Part shown: one piece after another, positions 1-6,859 of the stretch | Numbering within the stretch: position 1 is the first letter of the stretch | Layout: the number at the start of each line of letters is the position of its first letter | Assembly (NCBI GenBank): GCA_947177115.1 | Contig: CAMWTG010000071.1 | Location: 1-10,756, forward strand | Source of the DNA: an uncultured Clostridia bacterium | Lineage (GTDB): Bacteria > Bacillota > Clostridia > Oscillospirales > Oscillospiraceae | Length of the DNA stretch: 10,756 nucleotides | Direction: 5' to 3' | The notes under the pieces: generated by a model | Told to the model about the DNA's origin: nothing | What the model saw: the letters and a program-made list of their open reading frames with translations, nothing else | Databases searched by the model: none | Position numbers and translations under genes: made by a program

Positions 1-660
1 CCGGGAGATATAGGACTGGGAGATGCCCAGCCGGTCCGCCACCTCCTTCTGGGTCTGCTCCTTGTGGCCGCACAGGCCGAAGCGGAGGATGATGATCTCC
101 CGCTCCCGCTCCGAGAGCCTGCCGATGGCCTGGTCCAGCAGCTGCCGGTCCACGTCGGCCTCAATGGGGCGCATGACCGTGTCGCCGTCGGTGCCCAGGA
201 CATCGCTGAGCAGGAGCTCGTTGCCGTCCCAGTCGGTGTTGAGGGGTTCGTCAAGACTCACCTCGCCCCGCTGGGAGGAGTTCTTGCGGAGGTACATGAG
301 TATTTCGTTCTCAATGCAGCGGCTGGCGTAGGTGGCCAGTTTGATGTTCTTGTCCGTGCGGTAGGTGTTGACGGACTTGATGAGGCCGATGGTGCCGATA
401 GAAATTAAATCCTCAATGTTGATGCCGGTGTTCTCGAAACGGCGGGCAATATAAACTACCAGACGGAGATTGCGCTCAATGAGGATCTGGCGGGATCCTT
501 CGTCCCCCGCATCTAAGCGGGCCAGGACTTCCGCCTCCTCCTCGCGGGTCAGCGGCGAGGGGAGGGTGTCGCTGCCGCCGATGTACTGGATCTTGCCGGG
601 CCGGAGCAGCCCCAGGCGCTCCAGAAGGCGGCGGAGGGCCGTCAGAAGCTTATGCCGCAT
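1..660 (-). CDS. sigE: Sporulation sigma factor SigE, pro-protein (3' end cut by window edge)
   Basis: Mother-cell RNA polymerase sigma factor of early sporulation, made as an inactive membrane-associated precursor. The 220 visible codons read without interruption to base 1; the B. subtilis protein has 239 residues, so about 19 are missing. Residues 1-22 are a basic, Leu-rich amphipathic helix, then KIQYIGGS (23-30), which aligns with the B. subtilis processing region, so cleavage is expected just before YIGG. Region 2 spans about 61-127 (RNLRLVVYIARRFENTGINI, EDLISIGTIGLIK, LATYASRCIENEILMYLR). DEPLNTDWDGNELLLSDVLG (137-156) is a SigE hallmark. The region 4 helix-turn-helix starts at LSERERE (182) and reaches ISQSYISR at the edge. 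The ATG at 660 lies inside the end of spoIIGA (11-base overlap), with AAGGAG about 10 bases upstream, so translation is probably coupled to that of its activating protease. Identification is near certain. Confidence 0.97.
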   Translation of the reverse strand, partial: MRHKLLTALRRLLERLGLLRPGKIQYIGGSDTLPSPLTREEEAEVLARLDAGDEGSRQILIERNLRLVVYIARRFENTGINIEDLISIGTIGLIKSVNTYRTDKNIKLATYASRCIENEILMYLRKNSSQRGEVSLDEPLNTDWDGNELLLSDVLGTDGDTVMRPIEADVDRQLLDQAIGRLSEREREIIILRFGLCGHKEQTQKEVADRLGISQSYISR

Positions 661-1516
661 TGCGCCGGACCTCCTTTCCGGTGTCTCCGCCCCACAGGGC
701 GGCGTAGCCGCCGCCATCGGAAACCGGCGTGGGAGAGAGGGCTACGGTGACAGGCCCCAGCTGCCGTTTGTCCATTGCGGCCCGGTCCGCCCGGAAACAG
801 AGGAGCAGGCCGCTGCGGACGCCTACCGCCTGATAGGGCAGGAGACGGAAACCGGGCCCCAGCTTTTCCAGGCAGCGGGCAGCTCCGGCAGTCTCCAGAC
901 GGGAGAGGACGCTTTGTTCCTCCGGGGTCCAGAGATCGCCCAGGGCCTCCCAGTGGACGGTGAGGACCGGCGTGCCGCTCAGGCCATCGGTAAGGGTGTT
1001 GCCGGTGTCCAGCAGAGCGGTGACGGAGGCCGTGCGGCCACGGCGGGCCAGGGTGCATTGGCAGAGCTGGCCGGACGCGCTGTGGCGGGCCCCGCCCCGG
1101 AAGACCACCGACAGGATAAGAAAGCAGGTCCCCCCCGCTAGGAAGAACACCCGCCAGTCCAGCGCCGCCAGAACGGCCAGGCCGTCATGCTCCCGCAGCA
1201 GCCGCCCGCCGGCCACCAGAGCCCCAGCCATGGCGCAGGAGAGCATGAAAAACAGCAGAAGCCTGCGCAGGAACGCCTCCCGCCGCCCGAAGGCCAGCCG
1301 CACCAGCAGCGCCGCCGCCGCCATCTGCGGCAGAAAGGCCGCCGCCGTCCCCAGTCCCGGCAGGGCGCACAGCGCCCCGTATGTACCCCCCAGCAGCGAT
1401 GCGGCCAGGATCCGCTTTTTCTCCAGCGGCAGGCCGGAGAGACGGCCCGTGACATACAGCGCCGCGGCATCGGTAAGGCAGTTGAGCAGAAATGCCATAT
1501 CCAAATAGACTATCAT
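650..1516 (-). CDS. spoIIGA: Sporulation sigma-E factor processing peptidase SpoIIGA
   Basis: Membrane-embedded aspartic protease that removes the pro-sequence of SigE in the mother cell after a forespore signal (family knowledge). The 288 residues are close to the 309 of B. subtilis. The N-terminal half is hydrophobic with about five membrane segments: 2-22 (starting MIVYLDMAFLLN, the usual family opening), about 35-52, 55-76, 85-105 and 122-140. The cytosolic C-terminal domain carries the catalytic motif LLDTGNTLTDGLSG, with the DTG aspartate at residue 170. The ATG at 1516 has an excellent Shine-Dalgarno (AAGGAGGAG, 1523-1531). The stop at 650-652 lies inside sigE. Its own promoter lies at 1543-1576, after the terminator of the upstream operon, so the spoIIG operon is an independent unit here. 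Confidence 0.96.
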   Translation of the reverse strand: MIVYLDMAFLLNCLTDAAALYVTGRLSGLPLEKKRILAASLLGGTYGALCALPGLGTAAAFLPQMAAAALLVRLAFGRREAFLRRLLLFFMLSCAMAGALVAGGRLLREHDGLAVLAALDWRVFFLAGGTCFLILSVVFRGGARHSASGQLCQCTLARRGRTASVTALLDTGNTLTDGLSGTPVLTVHWEALGDLWTPEEQSVLSRLETAGAARCLEKLGPGFRLLPYQAVGVRSGLLLCFRADRAAMDKRQLGPVTVALSPTPVSDGGGYAALWGGDTGKEVRRNAA

Positions 1517-1542
1517 ATCGTTCTCCTCCTTTGGACAGACCT

Positions 1543-1576
1543 AGTATACCCCCTGTCCATGGGAGGATTTTGTCAT
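1543..1576 (-). promoter_or_regulatory. Putative spoIIG promoter with 22-bp spacer
   Basis: Read on the minus strand, ATGACA (1576-1571; 5 of 6 to TTGACA) is followed after exactly 22 bases by TATACT (1548-1543; 5 of 6 to TATAAT). At the normal 17-bp spacing only AAAATC is available. It lies about 27 bases upstream of the spoIIGA start. The B. subtilis spoIIG promoter is known for sigma-A hexamers 22 bp apart that need bound Spo0A, so the match is specific. Site and spacing are seen; Spo0A control is inferred. Confidence 0.72.
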
Positions 1577-1594
1577 TCCGGGGCCCTCGCCGTC

Positions 1595-1625
1595 AAAAAA
1601 GACTGCCACCCCAGCGGGGCGGCAG
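1595..1625 (-). terminator. Intrinsic terminator after the nuclease-fold gene
   Basis: On the minus strand, arms CTGCCGCCCC and GGGGTGGCAG (1625-1616 and 1612-1603) form a 10-bp stem with one G-U pair and a 3-base loop. TC and a run of six T (1600-1595) follow. It begins 7 bases after the stop codon at 1633 and separates the 6763-1633 gene run from the spoIIG operon. Confidence 0.9.
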
Positions 1626-1632
1626 CTCTGAT

Positions 1633-2724
1633 TCATCTCAGCACAAAATCCATATACACCGGGTTGTGGTCGCTCCAGCGGAAACCGGTCTCCCAGACCT
1701 TGGCGGACTTGACTTCCACATTGGCGGAGACAACGAAGCCGTCCACCGTCACCCGGTAGTTGTCGGGGCCGTAGGCCCGGTCCGCGTTGCGGCAGGAGGC
1801 CACGGGCTTCTCCGGGTCGAAGGGCGCCACGATGCTCAGGCCCTCCGGAACCAGGGAGGCGGGAATGGGCTGGGCCCAGGTGTAGGCCGGGCCGGAGACG
1901 CCGAAGATCTTGTCGGAGTTCCCCAGCAGATCCTTGTTGAAGTCGCCTCCGGCAATGGCATAGTTGCCGTTTTCATACTCCGCCAGCATATCGGCGAAGA
2001 GCATTTCCAGCTGCGCCTCGGCGATGGTCCCATCGGAGGTGTAGGCGGAGAGATGAAGGTTATACAGTACCAGCTCCCTGCCCTCCTCCGCCAGGGGGAT
2101 GCGCTGGACGGAGTAACAGCGGTCGCAGTCCACCAGCTTCATGAAGCCGTCCTCAATGGGCAGCTGGCGGCGGAGGCCGGAGGCAATGGGGAACAGAGAA
2201 TAGGTGGCCTGCCCCGCCCGGTTGGCCCCGTGGGGCTCGGTCAGGGGCCAGAAGAGATAGGGGCTGTCGTAGTTCTGGGCAAAGGTCCGGTTCAGGAACA
2301 GGCCGTCCAGGGCGGCGTCCACCAGGTCCAGCTCATCGATGTGGTAGCTGCGGGTGCCGTCTATGTCCACCTCCTGGAGCAGGAGGAACTGGGGATCGAT
2401 GGCCTTTACCGTCTCCATGGCCCCGGCAACATTCTCGTTGACTGCCTCCGGGGAGCGGGCGCGGCTCTCCTTGCCGCCGTCCATGAAGAAGCTGTAGTCA
2501 TTGCTGTAGGCACCGAAGCCGATGTTGTAGGAGGCCGCGCGGTATACCTCGTTGGTGGTCAGTTCCGCATTCACCGCATCGCCCACCATTTCCACGGGCA
2601 GGATCTGGTTGTCCTCCACCCGGTAGTAGGCGGCAAAGACGTAAATGACATAGCCTGCGGCCACCACCAGCAGCAGGGCCAGAAGCCCCAGCAGGATCTT
2701 CAGCGGCAGCTTGATCTTTTTCAT
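1633..2724 (-). CDS. Membrane-anchored endonuclease/exonuclease/phosphatase family protein
   Basis: Predicted metal-dependent phosphodiester or phosphomonoester hydrolase of the DNase I-like (EEP) fold, 363 aa. Residues 1-5 are basic and 6-32 form one hydrophobic helix with no obvious cleavage site, so the catalytic domain should sit outside the membrane as a signal-anchored protein. Family motifs appear in order: ASYNIGFG (64-71), LLLQEVD with the metal-binding Glu118, YNLHLS (221-226), GGDFN (259-263), VDGF (327-330) and WSDHNPV (350-356) with the Asp/His pair. The catalytic set is complete, but the substrate (nucleic acid, phosphoinositide, sphingolipid or other) cannot be read from it. 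The ATG at 2724 is chosen because the hydrophobic anchor follows at once, AAAGGAG lies at 2742-2736, and it overlaps the previous stop as ATGA. It is the last gene of its run and is followed by a strong terminator. Confidence 0.85.
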   Translation of the reverse strand: MKKIKLPLKILLGLLALLLVVAAGYVIYVFAAYYRVEDNQILPVEMVGDAVNAELTTNEVYRAASYNIGFGAYSNDYSFFMDGGKESRARSPEAVNENVAGAMETVKAIDPQFLLLQEVDIDGTRSYHIDELDLVDAALDGLFLNRTFAQNYDSPYLFWPLTEPHGANRAGQATYSLFPIASGLRRQLPIEDGFMKLVDCDRCYSVQRIPLAEEGRELVLYNLHLSAYTSDGTIAEAQLEMLFADMLAEYENGNYAIAGGDFNKDLLGNSDKIFGVSGPAYTWAQPIPASLVPEGLSIVAPFDPEKPVASCRNADRAYGPDNYRVTVDGFVVSANVEVKSAKVWETGFRWSDHNPVYMDFVLR

Positions 2725-3173
2725 TTGGGCATCCGCTCCTTTCCCGTGATCTCCGCAACGTCCATCCGGCATACGGCAGTTGTTTTCAGGCGGGGCACCA
2801 GGTACCGGTCAAAGTCCGCCATATCGCCCGGACAGTGCCGCCGGGAGATGGCCCGCAGGGCTTCGGTTTTCTCCCCCTCGTCCTCCACCAGGGAGACTTT
2901 TCCCCGGAGGATGGCGGAGCGGTAATTGCAGCTGAAATAGTCCGGCGCTGTGTCCGTTACCGCCGTCAGGCTGGCCTGGGGCCATTGGGACAGGCAGTCC
3001 AGCTTTTTCCCCGCCTGGGCGCAATGGAAATACACCTTCCCGCCGATCCTGGCGGGGCTGACGGGGACGCCGTAGCCGCCCTCCTCATCCCGCATGCTCA
3101 GCACGGCATAGGGCGCGCGGTCAAACACCTCCCAGGCAAAGGCGGCGTCCTTCTCACGATCTTTCCGTCTCAT
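2721..3173 (-). CDS. Pyridoxamine 5'-phosphate oxidase-like flavin-binding protein (NimA-related)
   Basis: Small cytoplasmic protein of 150 aa with the split-barrel FMN-binding fold of the PNPOx-like superfamily, nearest in pattern to the NimA/5-nitroimidazole reductase group. Seen: FDRAPYAVLSM (17-27), the first barrel strands; YGVPVSPARIGGKVYFHCAQ (34-53); AGKKLDCL (54-61), the usual phosphate-contact region after a conserved His (His50); then SAILRGKVSLVED. Length fits the family (about 150-165 aa). The start at 3173 has AAAGGAGG (3187-3180) 6 bases upstream. It follows the U32 gene by 16 bases and overlaps the next gene by 4. The physiological substrate of such housekeeping copies is generally unknown; nitroimidazole resistance should not be assumed from this sequence. 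Confidence 0.8.
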   Translation of the reverse strand: MRRKDREKDAAFAWEVFDRAPYAVLSMRDEEGGYGVPVSPARIGGKVYFHCAQAGKKLDCLSQWPQASLTAVTDTAPDYFSCNYRSAILRGKVSLVEDEGEKTEALRAISRRHCPGDMADFDRYLVPRLKTTAVCRMDVAEITGKERMPK

Positions 3174-3189
3174 GGCGGTCCTCCTTTCA

Positions 3190-4419
3190 TCAGGATTTTG
3201 CCGACAGATCCCTCTCGATCCGCAGGATGCTCCAGGCCGGGACCGGCCGGGGCAGACGCACCCGCAGAAGCATCTGGGGCGTTTTGGGTTCCGTGACGGG
3301 CTGGCCTTCGGCATCCTCAATGTCGGCCGCTTCAAAGGAAAATGGCTTCATATCCGGTCCCACCACTTCCAATGTATCCCCTGCGGCAAACTTGTTCCGC
3401 AGGGTCAGGGTGGCGAGGCCCGTCCCGTCACATTCCGTCACCAGGGCCACCACCTGCCACTCCCGGATGTACCGGGCGTTCTCATAATACTGTCCCGGCG
3501 GACCGTAGTAGAAACCGGTGGCGTAGTGCCGGTGGCTGACCTTCTCCACCTCGTTTCGCCAGACAGGGTCGATGGGCCTCCCAGCCCATACGTCATCGAT
3601 GACGTGGCGGTAGGCTCCTGTGACAATGGCGGCGTAGTAGGCGCTCTTGGCACGGCCCTCGATCTTCAGGCTGGATAGGCCCACGTCTATGAGGTCGTCC
3701 ACATGGTCGATCATGCACATATCCCGGGAGTTCATGATGTAGGTGCCCTTGTTGTCCTCAAAGACGGGGAAATACTCCCCGGGCCGCTTCTCCTCCATCA
3801 GATAATACTGATAGCGGCAGGGCTGGGCGCAGGCCCCCCGGTTGCTGTCCCGTCCGGTCATATAGTTGCTCAGCAGGCACCGCCCGCTGTAGCTGACGCA
3901 CATAGCGCCGTGGACAAATGCCTCGATCTCCAGCTCCGGCGGCGTCTTGGCACGGATCTCCCGGATCTCCTCCAGGCTCAGCTCCCGGGCCAGGATCACC
4001 CTTTTGGCCCCCAGCTCATACCAGGCCCGGGCGGCTGCATGGTTGGCGATGCTCACCTGGGTGGACACATGCCGCTCGCACCGGGGGGCGTATTTTCCCG
4101 CCAGGGTGAAGGTCCCCAGATCCGCCGCGATCAGCGCGTCCACGCCGGCATCGTTGAGCAGCTCCAGCCAGGCGGGCAGGGCTTCGACCTCCTCATTCCG
4201 GGGCATGGTGTTGATGGCCGCATGGACCCGCACGCCGTGGGCGTGGGCGAACTCCACCGCCCGGGGCAGCTCCTCGGGGGAGAAATTCCCCGCGAAGGAG
4301 CGCATCCCGAAGCTCTCGCCTGCCAGATACACCGCGTCCGCGCCGTACAGCACCGCCATCCGCAGCCGCTCCATGTCCCCCGCCGGGGCCAGGAGCTCAG
4401 GCTTTCTTCTCTCTCCCAT
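3190..4419 (-). CDS. trhP: U32 family protein, TrhP/YrrO type (tRNA U34 5-hydroxylation)
   Basis: Named peptidase U32 for historical reasons. The 400-450 aa bacterial members (E. coli YegQ/TrhP, B. subtilis YrrN/YrrO) are required for prephenate-dependent 5-hydroxylation of uridine 34 in tRNA. This protein has 409 aa. It opens with PELLAPAGDMERLRMAVLYG (7-26), the usual TIM-barrel start, and carries the U32 signature FVHGAMCVSYSGRCLLSNY (168-186). Cys174, Cys181, Cys197 and Cys201 are the likely iron-sulfur ligands. SLKIEGRAKSAYY and a C-terminal beta domain with GDTLEVVGP follow. It starts 6 bases after the mltG stop, with GGAGAG inside the end of mltG. In B. subtilis the order is mltG-trmR-yrrN-yrrO; here trmR and the first U32 copy are absent from this position. 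The family is certain; TrhP function is inferred from length, architecture and context. Confidence 0.85.
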   Translation of the reverse strand: MGERRKPELLAPAGDMERLRMAVLYGADAVYLAGESFGMRSFAGNFSPEELPRAVEFAHAHGVRVHAAINTMPRNEEVEALPAWLELLNDAGVDALIAADLGTFTLAGKYAPRCERHVSTQVSIANHAAARAWYELGAKRVILARELSLEEIREIRAKTPPELEIEAFVHGAMCVSYSGRCLLSNYMTGRDSNRGACAQPCRYQYYLMEEKRPGEYFPVFEDNKGTYIMNSRDMCMIDHVDDLIDVGLSSLKIEGRAKSAYYAAIVTGAYRHVIDDVWAGRPIDPVWRNEVEKVSHRHYATGFYYGPPGQYYENARYIREWQVVALVTECDGTGLATLTLRNKFAAGDTLEVVGPDMKPFSFEAADIEDAEGQPVTEPKTPQMLLRVRLPRPVPAWSILRIERDLSAKS

Positions 4420-4425
4420 GGCCGC

Positions 4426-5688
4426 TTACTCTCCGGCCTGTGCCGCCGCCTCGGCGGCTGCGGCCACGTTCCGGTTGTGCTCGGCCAGCGTCTCGCTGAA
4501 CACATGCTTGTCGCCCACCAGGACATAAAAGTAGTAGCTGGTGTCCGCCGGATCCAGCGCCGCCTGAATGGCGGCAAGGCCCGGATTGGCAATGGGCGTG
4601 GGGGGCAGGCCCTCGTGGAGGTAGAGGTTGTAGGGGCTGTCCAGGCTGGTGTAGTCGTCCTGGGTGATGGCCCGCCCGGCGGCATAGACCAGAGACGCAT
4701 CGATCTGCAGCAGGCGGCCGGTCTCGCCGCCCTTTTCCAGACGGTTGTGGATAACGGAGGAGATATTCCGGCGATCGGTGCCATCGGTCTCGCGCTCGAT
4801 CAGGGAGGCCATGGTGATGATCTCCTCGGTGCTGTACGCGGACTCGGCAAAGAGATCCGCCAGATCCTCGTTGGCATAGACCTTGTTCTGGAAGTTGGAG
4901 AGGATGGAGTTGAAGGCCAGCTCCGTCCTCGCGCCCACATAAAACTCATAGGTGTCCGGGAACAGATAGCCCTCCAGGCGGCGGGGATCCCCCAGGTCCT
5001 CGTTGTTCACAAAGACATAGCTGTCAAACTCATAATTGGCGGCGGTGTCCGTCAGGGCCTCCACGGTGCCCACGCCGTTCTCCGCCAGCAGATCGATGAT
5101 CTGGGCCACGGTGTAGCCCTCGGGGATGGTGACGTTGACGGTCTCCGTCTTGCCGCCGGCGGTGCGCATGCTGCGGACCAGGGCCATGTAGTCCATCTCC
5201 GTGTTCAGGGAGAAGGTGCCCGTGGTCAGCTTGGTGTCCGCGTGGTAGAACTTGCAGAAGATGCGGAAAAACCAGTCGTACTCGATCAGCCCCTCCTCCT
5301 TCAGCGCCTGGGCCACCTTCGCCATGTCGTAGTAGGTGACCTCCTTGGTGGAGCCGTCCTCCTGCTTCTCCTCCCGCACCTCGGCGATAAAGTCCTCGGT
5401 GACCTGGAAGCTGACTTCCTTCATGGGCTTGTTCAGCGCGGCGAAGTCGTTGGCCAGCATCCAGCCCACCGCCGCGAAAATGGCGGAGGAGGCCCCCACG
5501 ATGGCAACCCACAGAAGGATGGCCAGCAAGGGGTTGGTGCGCTTTTTCTTCCGTTTTTTCTTTCGCTTCTGTCCGGCGGGACGGGCGGCGGAGTGCTCTC
5601 CGGCGGCGGCGTATCCCGTCTCCTCCGCCCGGCGGGCCATCTCATCTCCGTCCCAGCTGGTGGTATGATAGCGGTCGTCCTGATTCAT
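4426..5688 (-). CDS. mltG: Endolytic murein transglycosylase MltG
   Basis: Inner-membrane YceG-like transglycosylase that cuts nascent peptidoglycan strands and sets their length. The 420-aa protein has a cytosolic tail of about 50 residues ending in a strongly basic run (41-50, all Lys/Arg), one membrane helix (about 53-76) and an extracytoplasmic domain. Seen in order: a LysM-like region including TVNVTIPEGYTVAQIIDLLA (183-202), EGYLFPDTYEF (239-249), the active-site segment MASLIERET (293-301) with the expected catalytic Glu298, then SSVIHNRLEKG, LQIDASLVYA, TSLDSPYNLYLHEGLPPTPI and an AEHNRNV end. All family landmarks are present. The ATG at 5688 is preferred: GGGAGG lies 10 bases upstream, and the 28 earlier in-frame codons overlap the radical SAM gene and look unlike protein. 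The order mltG then U32 is conserved in Bacillota. Confidence 0.95.
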   Translation of the reverse strand: MNQDDRYHTTSWDGDEMARRAEETGYAAAGEHSAARPAGQKRKKKRKKKRTNPLLAILLWVAIVGASSAIFAAVGWMLANDFAALNKPMKEVSFQVTEDFIAEVREEKQEDGSTKEVTYYDMAKVAQALKEEGLIEYDWFFRIFCKFYHADTKLTTGTFSLNTEMDYMALVRSMRTAGGKTETVNVTIPEGYTVAQIIDLLAENGVGTVEALTDTAANYEFDSYVFVNNEDLGDPRRLEGYLFPDTYEFYVGARTELAFNSILSNFQNKVYANEDLADLFAESAYSTEEIITMASLIERETDGTDRRNISSVIHNRLEKGGETGRLLQIDASLVYAAGRAITQDDYTSLDSPYNLYLHEGLPPTPIANPGLAAIQAALDPADTSYYFYVLVGDKHVFSETLAEHNRNVAAAAEAAAQAGE

Positions 5689-5716
5689 GGAGTCATGTCC
5701 TCCCTTGGATATGATT

Positions 5717-6763
5717 TCAAGCGCCGGCGCAGTACCGGTGCAGTAAAAGCTCAATGTAGTCCTCCCGGCCAAAGAGCCGCCGGCTGTTTGGATCGCCGCA
5801 GGCCCGGGCCAGTTGGCTGGCCGGAACGGTCAGCCTGGCGTGCTGGGCGGGAGAACGGCTGGCGGCATAGGCCTCCAGCACCGCCCCGGCCCCGTCCTTT
5901 TTCCAGTTCCCCAGCCGCCAGAAGGGGGAGGGGGTGGTGATGTTGGGGTAAACATCGCAGCTGCGGTCGATGAAGAACACCGGATCATCGGACACATAGC
6001 GGAAGGTAGATCCGTCCGCCAGCAGTTCCCGGTAAAGCTCATCCTCCGGCCGGCCGAATACGTCCGGCAATGTTTCCGCGCTGAAGTACTTCAGCGTCCC
6101 CGCCGCCAGACGGGGCGGGATCTTCTCCAGGTCCTCCGGCGTGATCCACACATCGTAGAACCGCCTGTTCTCCCCATCGCAGCTGCCCTGGTGGACGAAG
6201 CAGTCAAATTCCCGCCCGATGTCCCGGCAGCGGCGGTCCAGGTCCAGCTGTTCGATCAGCGCCTCCACCTGGGGCAGCTCGGAGAGATTCCGCTTGCTGA
6301 CAAAGACCTGGATGCGGGGGGCGATGCCGTTTTGCAGCAGGATGTCTATGGCCTGCAGGATCTCCCGGTACGCGCCCTTCCGCCCGGTGTACCAGTCGGT
6401 GGTCTCCTCGCCGCCGAAGAGGGTCAGCTGCACAGCGCCCACCCCTAGCCCGGCCAGCCAGGGAGCGTAGCTCCCGTCCCGGACCAGCCGCCAGACGCTG
6501 GCAAGCTCAAAGTGGGGCTGGTGCGGCCTGGGGCCGGACAGCTTACAGCACAGCTCCCAGCGCTCCCGGTAGCGGTCCGAGTAGTCCGGCTCCCGGTCCC
6601 AGTCGTAGAGCTCCAGGTTTCCGGCAAAGGGGGCGAAATCCGCGGCGGCGGCGGACAGCTCCTCCTCGGGCATGTCCCCATTGGGGCTCCAGCCCATCCA
6701 GCAGTGCTTGCAGCGGTTGGGACAGCCCTTCATATCGAGGCAAAGGGTAATGGAATGAAACAT
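5717..6763 (-). CDS. Radical SAM protein of unknown function
   Basis: Radical S-adenosylmethionine enzyme, 348 aa. The canonical CxxxCxxC cluster motif is GCPNRCKHCWMG, with Cys14, Cys18 and Cys21 near the N terminus after a first strand (FHSITLCLDM). A GGEE segment at 117-120 (LTLFGGEETTDW) is in the place where the SAM-binding GGE motif normally lies, though later in the chain than usual. The tail contains FFIDRSCDVYPN (263-274) and FWRLGNWKKDG (281-291), which resemble the layout of a SPASM domain. Only one Cys (269) lies there, so an auxiliary cluster of normal type is unlikely. The ATG at 6763 has AAGGA 8 bases upstream; in-frame codons before it cross the intergenic region and are not credible. 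It heads the mltG run (28-base gap) and is divergent, 96 bp away, from a Cys/Asn-rich small gene. The substrate is unknown; a link to that small protein is speculative. Confidence 0.85.
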   Translation of the reverse strand: MFHSITLCLDMKGCPNRCKHCWMGWSPNGDMPEEELSAAAADFAPFAGNLELYDWDREPDYSDRYRERWELCCKLSGPRPHQPHFELASVWRLVRDGSYAPWLAGLGVGAVQLTLFGGEETTDWYTGRKGAYREILQAIDILLQNGIAPRIQVFVSKRNLSELPQVEALIEQLDLDRRCRDIGREFDCFVHQGSCDGENRRFYDVWITPEDLEKIPPRLAAGTLKYFSAETLPDVFGRPEDELYRELLADGSTFRYVSDDPVFFIDRSCDVYPNITTPSPFWRLGNWKKDGAGAVLEAYAASRSPAQHARLTVPASQLARACGDPNSRRLFGREDYIELLLHRYCAGA

Positions 6764-6859
6764 CTTGTTTTTCCTTCCAGAAATTTTCTCCGGCCAAGCT
6801 GCCTTTTGCGCCGTACCGGCATAGGATGTTCCAGATTGATAAGTGAGGTGAAACAAAAC
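6764..6859. other. Divergent intergenic region, with a possible sporulation-type -10 for the small gene
   Basis: These 96 bases separate the minus-strand radical SAM gene from the plus-strand Cys-rich gene. On the plus strand CATAGGAT (6820-6827) keeps 6 of 8 positions of the SigE -10 pattern CATACAHT, and the next base leaves a one-base mismatch to the SigK pattern CATANNNTA. It sits 32 bases before the ATG, a plausible distance, but no -35 element fits well at the expected spacing. A short AT-rich palindrome, AGAAATTTTCT, lies at 6779-6789 in the leader of the radical SAM gene. No convincing sigma-A promoter was found in either direction. Confidence 0.25.

Noticed and set aside
1492..2925. 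A 477-codon plus-strand open frame
   Set aside because: It lies antisense to spoIIGA and the EEP gene, whose products have complete family motifs. Its composition (Gly, Val, His and Gln strings) is typical of the reverse frame of GC-rich genes, and it runs through the terminator and the spoIIG promoter.
2721..3173. Nitroimidazole resistance gene
   Set aside because: The fold and length fit the NimA-related group, but most such chromosomal genes have no shown resistance role, and nothing here (IS element promoter, mobile context) suggests one.
5540..5570. Oligopyrimidine stretch as a terminator
   Set aside because: It is the antisense of the Lys/Arg run that precedes the MltG membrane helix, with no stem beside it.
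3703..5940. A 745-codon plus-strand open frame
   Set aside because: It is antisense to the U32 and MltG genes and crosses their junction. It has no recognisable domain; long open antisense frames are expected at high GC.
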